A stretch of DNA of 64,000 bases from a virus: positions 1-64,000 of IMG/VR virus record IMGVR_UViG_3300046170_000454; one strand, 5' to 3'. This document shows positions 52,201 through 59,825 of the stretch, in pieces. A program made the position numbers and the translations under genes. Below the pieces are notes generated by a model. It did not search any database and had not been told where the DNA came from. It was given only the letters and a program-made list of their open reading frames with translations. The stretch's first letter is position 1. The number at the start of each line of letters is the position of its first letter.

Positions 52201-55200
52201 AGATAAGATCACGTCACCTTTCGAGTCCCTTACAAAAGGTAGGCAGATATTTATCCGCATAGATGAAGTGGATCAGACTCCTTATATCCTCAATAAAGGT
52301 GTGGCTCTTGGTGACGTAGCAGACAACCTCGTCCTGCCTAGCTTGAACGCGGATAAAGAAACTCTCGCAGATTTCATCTTGAATATCGGAAGTAGGGAGT
52401 TTAATAAGTTTTTAGGTAATCTTAATCGGGTTGAAGTGTTCACGGATGACGAGGCGGTCATCGAATATCTCCCCACAGGAGAGCTGAGAGTAGGTTTAGA
52501 GATCGTAACGAACCTCGCTGACAGCGTGGTGTATTACAGCGAGTCTTTCTCTGTTGATGTCTTAGAGCTAGACCCACACAATGGTGTGGTTAATACGCAG
52601 GCAACCTCTGCTTACTTTGTTGAGGTGCTGATTGAGGGTGCAGACTTTAAAGCTAACTCTCTCGCAGGGAGCTTCCAGCTCTCAAAGCCTCTTGTGAAAG
52701 ATCAAGAGATAGAGGTCACGTATCAACCTGGTGATATAGATGGTAGAGCCACTTCGGAAGATCGGATTACTAAGAAGCTCCCATTCTTTATTAAAAGCGA
52801 AAGCGCCCAAAGAAGCTCTCAGTACACGTATGAGTTTAACCTTAATGGCTTGCCACTCGATACGAGCTTTGAGCCTGTCGTTTACGTAGAGGCTAATCTC
52901 GAAAACTATAGAGGAGCTCAGACGGTTACGATTAGCGATGGGAGGCTAGACTTCAACCGCTCTATAACAGGCGGCAGACCTGTAACCGTCACATATGCTG
53001 TTTTCTCAGCTCAGGGTGGAGAGATTATATTCACGCTAGGAGAGCCTTACTACCATGAGCCTTTCTTCTTAGCGGTTGACCAAAGGCTCTTTAAGCTCAA
53101 GGGAGATAGGACTGAGATTAGCGCAGGTAAGCTCTTAAGATTAGGAGCGTCTACTCTTTACGTGACTTCTAGCGTTTATGACGCTGACGCAAATGAGACT
53201 TCCGTTGAGATCACCCCTACTCCTACAAAAGAGCTCGGCTCCCGCTCTGCAAGCAACCCTGAGTTGATGCTCATCACAGACCGTTCCGTCACAGAGTCTT
53301 TCCTAGTGCCTTTTGAGGAAGCCTTCAACCTCAGCAACCCTCCCGTGTTCGCGCCCGTGTCTAGGGGCGCAAAGAACCTTACCCTTTTCGGTAACTTCCT
53401 AGAGTACGCGATTACGGGGAATGTACTTGAGGTAGGCGGAGACTCCTTTATCATCGCTTCAGCAACCGTTTCTGAAGACGGCAACCAAACCACGATAGAG
53501 TTGACGGACATATTTCAGAAAGGGTACTCCAGCTCGGACTCCCTTAAGATTAGCAAGACACCTATATACCAAAAGAATACCCCCATCGTTGTAGGCAAGG
53601 GTGCTTATCTAACGTCAAACCCTTACACCCTCATACGCTTAAACAGTGAGGGTATCGGTGAAGCTCTGCGCCAAGACCTCGATTTCACCATAAACCCCTC
53701 CACAGGGGATATGGCTTTTGACTCTAACCACTTTAAAGGCTTCGATGCTGGAGACGAGCTATTCGGAGCGTTCAGCTTAATCAAAGCGCCTTCTCCGTAT
53801 TTCCGAGACGGGGTGCTTGTAAGCCCCTTATTAGGCATCTCTTACATTAAAGTCGTATCTCCTGAAGAGAACAATGGGTTCATCTTGAAAGGCAAGTACG
53901 AGTACGTAGACCCTGACGGGTTTTACTTCCGCGCTTTACCACTCAAGGAGTTTGCGAAAGAGGTCTTAAGCGAAGACCGAGAAAAGAACCTTAATACCTT
54001 CGGCTCTTTTCTCGCCTCAGCGCCTGACGAGAGTAACGATAAAGGTGTATCAGGCATACTCTCGACCCGCACAAGGATTAAAAATAAGGAGCGCGTAGCT
54101 CGATCTTTCCTGAGCTTCTACCATAATGTAGTGTGTTCTCTTGAGCAGATGGTAGAGACTTCAGAGGGTGTCTTCATTGGTGATCGAGACGGTAAACTCA
54201 AGTTTAATATTAGGCGAGAAGACCGCGTAACCGAGACACCTGGCTTCGAGAACCTGATCGAAGGCTCTTACACGCCAAGAATACTCTTCCGAGAGGCATT
54301 CTCAGCGGTGTCTAACTCGCCTTACATTCCTATTAGCAGTGACCCGCTCTTGCGCCCGCACATTACACCCTCTTTGATTGACGGTGTTGTGTTTGACGAC
54401 CAAGACATGACCTCTAGCGAGATTAAAAGACTTACGAATGATCAGAAGCGTTACGTAGAGAACGATGTTGATGACATTGTGCTTGTAGGCACTCGTAAAA
54501 AAACAATAAAAATCAACGGCGATAAGAAAAGCACTCTTAGGGGAGTCTATAAGAGGCTAGGTGAGCTCCATAAGCTCTCAAGACTCTTCCCTCAAAGAGC
54601 TCAGGGATACGGTCAAATCTACAAAGGCCACGTTTCAGACGAATACCCTAACGACGGTATCTTTACGGCAGGTCGAGTTGTTGAGACAGGGCGCGGTGTT
54701 TTTGATTATGGGTGGGCAGATACAAATGGGAATGTAATCGGTCAGCTTCAAAACAACGTAATAGGAGAAGTGAGCGCGGTTACAGACGCTACTCTAAGAA
54801 AGCGGTTTCCGAGAGCGCGTGTTGTAAGTTACTCACCTCACGGGTTTCCTGAGTTAGACACATCCTTAGGACTTGTCGGCGCGGAGTCCTTCTCAGTGAC
54901 TCCTAGACCTGCAATCTTAGCCACTCCTCTCCTAATCAAAGATTTCCCCCTAGATGAGAACGAGCTACCTGACCTTACCAAACTCATCTCTAACGGAGGC
55001 TCTTTAAGTGATTTGACAACAGGGGATGTGGAGTTATCTACCCCAGAGTTTAAGGCAGGCGATACTCTAAACGTAGGGTATGCGAACGGGCAAATCATTA
55101 ACCTTAGAGATGTTAAATACGTCGAGATACAGGACGAGCCTGTATACGCCAAAGTATCGGTAAGAAATATCTATGCTGGATGCGTAATCGACTTAAAGAG

Positions 55201-56053
55201 CGAGGAGTCAGACCCTGTTGAGCGTGTTCAAGACATCTCTAGCCTTAGAGAAGGAGCTGTCATCTCCGAAGGCGATACCCTCTTCGCGGAAGCAACACAG
55301 CCTTCCAGCGATGCAGGTATTAGCCCTACGATAGAAGAGATGGTTCTCGTCTCCTCTTTCTCGGATACTTACAGAGCAGGTTCTGATTTCACGCTCCGCT
55401 CCAACGGGGAGATCGCAGACCGATCTCTACCTAGCCTAGAAGACACAGTACCTTTTCCTCTAAAAGAAATGTTAGGTCAAACTCCCCCTACACCTGGGAT
55501 GTTCTATGACGCGAATATCTCTTTTTCGTATAGCGATATCGAGCCCCTAAGATTACCTGCGCTCTTTAGTGAAGATAAGTCTGATAGTGGGGACTACCCC
55601 GTACCTTACCTCTCAAGTCCTTCTGTAGAGAAGATTAGGTTGAGAGCACTCCAAAAGAAGCTCCAAACGGTTTTAGACCAAGATAACGCTACGGTTACTC
55701 AGTCAGATTACCCTGACGAGATTGTTGAGCGTTCCGCTGTACCTAACGACATGGGTATCTTAGAGTTTTCAAGATCACTGCTCCCAGTAACGGACGCAGG
55801 GGCTTACATCCCTAAAAGCGGTGTTGCAGACGCGGAGCCTTATGACCTAATGCTCTCAGAAACATTAGAGGGCTCTACGTTAGGTAGTAGAGGCATTCTT
55901 TCGGTAGGCAGAGTAGACTCTAATAGCGTTGAGCCGCCTAGATATGTAAGCCACACAGAGATCGGCAATAAGATTTCTTACGTTTTAAATAACGCGCTTG
56001 CTTACGAAGACCCAGGGCCACTTCTCAGGGGTAGCTGTACGTCGCGTCTATGA
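49271..56053 (+). CDS. giant tail protein, upstream frame (2,260 aa)
   Basis: A very large beta-rich virion protein with no enzymatic motif. The first 100 residues are helical (FLNTLPDFIDLRAEIYRSAN, SEEQLEEYFVWAA) and resemble an attachment domain; the rest is a succession of beta-rich domains with short repeats of SLG, GQI and VEV(I)EP types. It ends LAYEDPGPLLRGSCTSRL and a stop, but the +1 frame continues DPG-HFSGVAVRRVYD for another 1,201 residues. The joined protein would be 3,450 residues, among the largest virion proteins. A central fibre, baseplate or tail-surface role is possible; it cannot be assigned. Confidence 0.65.
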   Translation: MSELFKGVVLEGVKSADSNASTTNEAEIKVVRDFKQKGDLFSGFSANFLNTLPDFIDLRAEIYRSANLSEEQLEEYFVWAANSSNLALDPTKVLDNAEVTFRYLNLTIRQGLADPYNDATNEFLVHDLQGLKVDTLLSLTALINGDPVEFTSLHFDFNSTSGKVTLKNTTEMRNLTESGANQAALSQGRGDTITGATYTVEDARFWWTKNDPNQSRFKWDGATRNWTLIKGSKPVNLGQLTSESFTLSPLPTWISQGEFLDGESNDLYATLRLGDAPNEASVPVASMSKEYSGVLAVSQTQLDNEEITFDDYNPPLSGLLSVESGQILFNPTFVEAYYGSTLWYSTLNLNEENDGVVGTFGEDLYISPPPPPQSRPMLHIGNRKPLSVTLVDTETLLSGLTLLEGHVGVALSTGKLKFSDVDLAKVDITSNSFNRLYVGAQVLYNGIALNKEPLPVKYPVTLRNENGQEVNSLAKSTKLRIPPSTLSEDGYLTSGYLGDPDKTGTKPNSSGTPTFRPNGCGLVTSAQGVGDFFIYTENACLERVKVVDRVSDLPKRKEIKESSAFVALEADGVGLPTHAPSTWQKSNQGGRILFRQSELVPSRYVGGRELVSKKRSLFDLKEGDSLHFHKDNAYIRWSYVSGNLIGSLNSVLGEGVSVSLINRYLVIRVEAGTTLELSPYDNNGDKDTSAIEAFGLPVFYHSDHTWSIESGVALGVYRSPVNLDLSRQVSDFKSTSIVNDVPIGTISQSPFHFLDFNPLEDGLGYTEIAFFKYDSGIRQKILYPFEDIAYNFEDNQFKWIERVAKTIPIQRPTVNISLGDTQILSGSTAPELGGFVKYSDGVNDYEQLTLGLDYVVSEPQGQITLIESFRNSLATGLVSCNSFGLIKNTSVSFFADVVEGQVLKLALSSGIRYVRVNYNRQNGVVETNLKVEEDNVFCTILKDDTNRDSLFAEVFYEPFNHLNEDPLIVRKLAPVPEDKITSPFESLTKGRQIFIRIDEVDQTPYILNKGVALGDVADNLVLPSLNADKETLADFILNIGSREFNKFLGNLNRVEVFTDDEAVIEYLPTGELRVGLEIVTNLADSVVYYSESFSVDVLELDPHNGVVNTQATSAYFVEVLIEGADFKANSLAGSFQLSKPLVKDQEIEVTYQPGDIDGRATSEDRITKKLPFFIKSESAQRSSQYTYEFNLNGLPLDTSFEPVVYVEANLENYRGAQTVTISDGRLDFNRSITGGRPVTVTYAVFSAQGGEIIFTLGEPYYHEPFFLAVDQRLFKLKGDRTEISAGKLLRLGASTLYVTSSVYDADANETSVEITPTPTKELGSRSASNPELMLITDRSVTESFLVPFEEAFNLSNPPVFAPVSRGAKNLTLFGNFLEYAITGNVLEVGGDSFIIASATVSEDGNQTTIELTDIFQKGYSSSDSLKISKTPIYQKNTPIVVGKGAYLTSNPYTLIRLNSEGIGEALRQDLDFTINPSTGDMAFDSNHFKGFDAGDELFGAFSLIKAPSPYFRDGVLVSPLLGISYIKVVSPEENNGFILKGKYEYVDPDGFYFRALPLKEFAKEVLSEDREKNLNTFGSFLASAPDESNDKGVSGILSTRTRIKNKERVARSFLSFYHNVVCSLEQMVETSEGVFIGDRDGKLKFNIRREDRVTETPGFENLIEGSYTPRILFREAFSAVSNSPYIPISSDPLLRPHITPSLIDGVVFDDQDMTSSEIKRLTNDQKRYVENDVDDIVLVGTRKKTIKINGDKKSTLRGVYKRLGELHKLSRLFPQRAQGYGQIYKGHVSDEYPNDGIFTAGRVVETGRGVFDYGWADTNGNVIGQLQNNVIGEVSAVTDATLRKRFPRARVVSYSPHGFPELDTSLGLVGAESFSVTPRPAILATPLLIKDFPLDENELPDLTKLISNGGSLSDLTTGDVELSTPEFKAGDTLNVGYANGQIINLRDVKYVEIQDEPVYAKVSVRNIYAGCVIDLKSEESDPVERVQDISSLREGAVISEGDTLFAEATQPSSDAGISPTIEEMVLVSSFSDTYRAGSDFTLRSNGEIADRSLPSLEDTVPFPLKEMLGQTPPTPGMFYDANISFSYSDIEPLRLPALFSEDKSDSGDYPVPYLSSPSVEKIRLRALQKKLQTVLDQDNATVTQSDYPDEIVERSAVPNDMGILEFSRSLLPVTDAGAYIPKSGVADAEPYDLMLSETLEGSTLGSRGILSVGRVDSNSVEPPRYVSHTEIGNKISYVLNNALAYEDPGPLLRGSCTSRL
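56012..56018 (+). other. +1 frame break at Pro-Gly (CCA GGG C) in the giant tail gene
   Basis: GAC CCA GGG CCA CTT ends the first frame 10 codons later. Omitting one base gives DPG followed by HFSGVAVRRVYD. The only start available to the downstream frame near the overlap is a TTG at 55998, 56 bases inside the upstream gene, with no clear ribosome binding site. The heptamer CCAGGGC is identical to that at the Baseplate_J break. Confidence 0.75.
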
Positions 56054-59000
56054 CGCTGTGTTGAATGTTTATGTGTATACCTTCAAAATCGAGTCTATCG
56101 GAGGTTTAGACCTTACACCGTTTGAAGACTTATGGCTTAACGCAGAGTTTGGCACAGTTATCGAGATTAATCTCTATAAACGAGACATAGACCCTTTCGT
56201 CGCGGTAAACGAGGGCGAGATTGTTGATACGATTAGGCTCACTAAAACTACACCGTCAGGCAGTGTCACAGGCAGTGTACAAAGAATAAGCGCAGACGGA
56301 ACAGTCAGTGCGGGTTTCGCACTATTGTTCGGTAGCTTCTCGTTTCAAACAAACCTTGTCATTACCACCGCTACTTTGGGCTCTCCTCTCATTGACCCTA
56401 GCCATTACTTCCATAAAGTGACTTCGGGCGCTAACTTCTTCGTCTCTAACCCTAATGACAGTGAGGGTCATTTAGACTTCAGCGTTAACATTAGAGCCAG
56501 CTCCCGTACCGCTAATATTGAAGAAGACAGACTCACCTTTACAGAGGTGTACCCTCTCTCTCACGCGGGCGAGCGTGGGCGTATGCACTCTATAAGCGGC
56601 CTTTCTTTAGAAGCAACGCTTGATGTAGAGCAAGTTGAGACAGGGCTTACAGGAAACCCTGATAGCTCAGTAAACTCTGCCTTAGAGGTTAACGGAGGCA
56701 ACCCTCTTACCTTTAAGAGAAGGACACTTGACCACCTCGGTGTAGGCATCTATGGCGCTACCAGCGCAAGGTGGGGTTTGAGGGCTCACGGTTGGGAGGG
56801 TTCGGGTAACCAGCCCGTTAAGAACATCTTAGAGGCTTCTAATGAAACTGTCAGCGTGTCTGTGATCCCTAGCTCAGAACCTGTGGTGGTTGGTACTGTC
56901 TTAGCAGAAGACCTCGCTAGCTCGAACTCAGACTTTATCCTCAAGGACGTGACACTTTCTTCAGGTGCTCTCGACGGTATTGAAAAGAGTGATGTACTTA
57001 AGATTAAAAGCTCTGCGGTGGCTGGCTACCCTTGCACCACAAAATCAGGCTCTTACTTGATTAGGGGCGTTGTCCCTGCTGACGCGGGCTTAGATTATGG
57101 TACTTTTGAGAAAGACCCGCCCGTAGTATCTGTCTTCCCGCTCTTCAAAGAGATTACTTCATCAGGAGGCACATACTCGATTACGGTACAAGAGCCTATC
57201 AACGACCCTCAATCGTATCGGTATTTCTTCCCTGTAGTAAGTGGACGTGTTCACATCATAACGGACTTTAGGAAGCTCTACTCAGGAAGCTCTACTGATC
57301 TCCGCTACGCAATCATTTGTGCAGACTATGTGCTCATTGAGAATAATATTACGTTTAAGACACTCTCAAATTTTAGAGATGCCCTAGGTAACGTGATACC
57401 CTCTAACGACTTCGCAGACCTTTTGACTAATCTGCGAGGTGCTCACATATCGGGGATGACCTCTCTACCTCTTGATTTTGATTATGCTGAGGGCTTCACA
57501 CCACAGGGCTATCATGACCCCGCGAGCTCCTTTTACGGGGTCGAAGAAATGACATTTAACACCATAAACGGAGACACTCTTGATTTCTCTGTAGGCAGAC
57601 CTGTTGATGCGACAGGCGGTAGCCTTGGTACTCTAGTAGGCGAGTTAGCCGTCCAGCCTTTTACTAACGTAATCTTAGAGGAATGGCGGAAAAGATATTC
57701 AGGGCCATATCTTTATAATAATACTCCGAGTAGCTTCAACCTCAGCTATCTTACAGATGCTCAATGGCTCACATTAAACAACCCAAGAGGTGTGTTAATC
57801 ACGAACCCTGCCGAGAGCGCTCTGCGGTGTTTAAGTCCTTTCGACACTTTCACGGCTACTTACCGAGCAACCGCTGGTATCTATCTTGAGCCTACAATAC
57901 CTCAGCCCATTCAAGACTTAGGTGACGGAACAACTCAGAGAGTGGTTGACGAGCAGAACACTAATAACCCTCTGAACCTTAATCTTAAGCTAGGGCTAAG
58001 GTCTTTATCGAGTTTTGTCCCTGCGGCTATCCCCACAGAGAAAGAATATGTCAACTTTGAGGTGTCTCATATTAGGCGCTTCCACGAAGCGAACAATTCT
58101 ATAAAAACGGATGCTTCTGAGCTTTCTTACATCTACGAGATGAGAAGAGCTAACAGCGTCTCCTTTGTTGACGGCGCTAACGGATTAAAGACAGTTTTCG
58201 AGTCTAACGGAGGCACTCAACTGGGGCTCTTTACAGACTACAGCGTTAATATTAATGCAGGGGACGAGTTAAGGGTAAAACGTAGAGGAGTCACCGTTTT
58301 CCAGTCTAAGATTACAAAAGTAGAGGCTGAGCGCCTTTATTTAGAGCTAGATTGGGAGCTCGACGCAGACCACACATATGATGAAGCGGTAGTCTTATTA
58401 AAACAAGCTCCCATACCTCATCAGCAGTCTTGCGAAGAGCTTTTAGACGCAATCACAGACTCTGTTAGAGTCACCATGACGGCAGAGGCTGGATTTGGAG
58501 GTTATACCCCTTGGCGCACAAACTATGAGGACTCTATCAATTTCTTAAAGGACAATAATACGGATCGGGATGTATCAGACCCTCTTTACCTTAACTATGT
58601 CGATGAGGGTGTCGAAGAGGGTGATATTGTGATTATTGACCCTGCGGGTGTTCTAAACGATTTAGGAGAGCAAGGGGCTCGACCTTTCGGAGACATTGGA
58701 GTGCCAGGTCGCTTAGACTCTCTTGGCAATCCTGTACACCAAGCGGGCTCCCCTAGCCCTTACGATGACAACCGAGGCTTTTACAAAGTATTAAGCGTGA
58801 GTCCTACGGAGTTAACGGTTACTTCTCTCACGGGTGTTGTAGGTAACTCCGCGTTTGGGGACGTGATTGAAGACAGTGGCGATAATCAACGCGCTTTTAC
58901 AGTGTACCCTACCGTCAACGGTAGCCTTTTGTCAGACAATGGGCTAGAGGGTCAAATGGATTTAAGACCTACAGAGTATGCTGACTCAAATACGCTTTCT

Positions 59001-59624
59001 TTTGGAGGCAACTATCTCTCAGTAGCGCCGTACTCCTACAAGATCATCAAGCCTACAGGGTTACTCTCCGAAAATGCGGTAGGTCAAATCCTATTGCTTA
59101 GAGAGCGCACGTTATCGCTTGTGGATCAGATCAGGGCTCTCTATGCGAATAAGAAATACGGAACATACCGAGACTTCCAAGAAGAGGCACACGCTCAAGA
59201 TGTAGGGTCTAACGTCGATCCTACAATAGGTTTAGGAGTGGCTTTGAATGTTCTCGTTGAGGATGTGAGAGGTCAAGTGAGTATCGCCCCTTACGTTAAT
59301 GACTCAGACTGCTTAAGTATCCTAGACAGGCGCGTATTTATTGAAGACTCCGACCTTGACAATGAAACTCCTACAGGGTCTGCTGAGCCGTATACTCTTT
59401 TCGAGGATGATTTCAACCAGCCTTCGATGCTTACGAGGATTAGTGAGCTTCTAAACCAAGGTGAAGACTTGTTAGAGTCTCGATATTCTTGGCTAGATTA
59501 CAGAGTTAATCGTAAAGACGGGAGTTTCCAAGAGCTTCTCAGATACGATATTTTTGAGCTTCCGCGTCGGCAAAAGGAAGCGATAAACCGAGCTAAGAGA
59601 CTCGCTACTAACTTGGAGGACTAG
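56019..59624 (+). CDS. giant tail protein, downstream frame (about 1,201 aa)
   Basis: This frame continues the preceding protein: HFSGVAVRRVYDAVLNVYVY, then beta-rich domains and a helical C-terminal region (ISELLNQGEDLLESRYSWLD and RQKEAINRAKRLATNLED). The frame is open from 55998 (TTG); no ATG lies near the overlap, so it is best read as the C-terminal third of a 3,450-residue protein. The basic helical C-terminus could anchor it in the baseplate. It is followed closely by three small or medium genes of the same direction. Confidence 0.65.
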   Translation, partial: HFSGVAVRRVYDAVLNVYVYTFKIESIGGLDLTPFEDLWLNAEFGTVIEINLYKRDIDPFVAVNEGEIVDTIRLTKTTPSGSVTGSVQRISADGTVSAGFALLFGSFSFQTNLVITTATLGSPLIDPSHYFHKVTSGANFFVSNPNDSEGHLDFSVNIRASSRTANIEEDRLTFTEVYPLSHAGERGRMHSISGLSLEATLDVEQVETGLTGNPDSSVNSALEVNGGNPLTFKRRTLDHLGVGIYGATSARWGLRAHGWEGSGNQPVKNILEASNETVSVSVIPSSEPVVVGTVLAEDLASSNSDFILKDVTLSSGALDGIEKSDVLKIKSSAVAGYPCTTKSGSYLIRGVVPADAGLDYGTFEKDPPVVSVFPLFKEITSSGGTYSITVQEPINDPQSYRYFFPVVSGRVHIITDFRKLYSGSSTDLRYAIICADYVLIENNITFKTLSNFRDALGNVIPSNDFADLLTNLRGAHISGMTSLPLDFDYAEGFTPQGYHDPASSFYGVEEMTFNTINGDTLDFSVGRPVDATGGSLGTLVGELAVQPFTNVILEEWRKRYSGPYLYNNTPSSFNLSYLTDAQWLTLNNPRGVLITNPAESALRCLSPFDTFTATYRATAGIYLEPTIPQPIQDLGDGTTQRVVDEQNTNNPLNLNLKLGLRSLSSFVPAAIPTEKEYVNFEVSHIRRFHEANNSIKTDASELSYIYEMRRANSVSFVDGANGLKTVFESNGGTQLGLFTDYSVNINAGDELRVKRRGVTVFQSKITKVEAERLYLELDWELDADHTYDEAVVLLKQAPIPHQQSCEELLDAITDSVRVTMTAEAGFGGYTPWRTNYEDSINFLKDNNTDRDVSDPLYLNYVDEGVEEGDIVIIDPAGVLNDLGEQGARPFGDIGVPGRLDSLGNPVHQAGSPSPYDDNRGFYKVLSVSPTELTVTSLTGVVGNSAFGDVIEDSGDNQRAFTVYPTVNGSLLSDNGLEGQMDLRPTEYADSNTLSFGGNYLSVAPYSYKIIKPTGLLSENAVGQILLLRERTLSLVDQIRALYANKKYGTYRDFQEEAHAQDVGSNVDPTIGLGVALNVLVEDVRGQVSIAPYVNDSDCLSILDRRVFIEDSDLDNETPTGSAEPYTLFEDDFNQPSMLTRISELLNQGEDLLESRYSWLDYRVNRKDGSFQELLRYDIFELPRRQKEAINRAKRLATNLED

Positions 59625-59627
59625 ATT

Positions 59628-59825
59628 ATGTCAGGAAACGATAAAGACTCATGGGGCAAGCTAGACAAAGACCTCCAGTTAAAAGACCTCCCTGCGGGCA
59701 AAGAATATTACGAGCGCCTCTTACAACTTAAAAAGTTTTTTGAAGGACAGGTAGAGATTGAGAAGCAAAAGCTGATCAACGCGAAAATCCAAATCCACAA
59801 AATAAAAAACGGTGGAGGTAAGTAA
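59628..59825 (+). CDS. small coiled-coil protein
   Basis: A 65-residue protein starting three bases after the giant gene's stop, with TTGGAGGAC as ribosome binding site. After a charged N-terminus (MSGNDKDSWGKLDKDLQLKD) comes a continuous amphipathic helix (YYERLLQLKKFFEGQVEIEK), ending in KIKNGGGK. It may be a small adaptor or assembly helix for the neighbouring tail proteins. Its last base is the first base of the next ATG region (TAATG). Confidence 0.55.
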   Translation: MSGNDKDSWGKLDKDLQLKDLPAGKEYYERLLQLKKFFEGQVEIEKQKLINAKIQIHKIKNGGGK

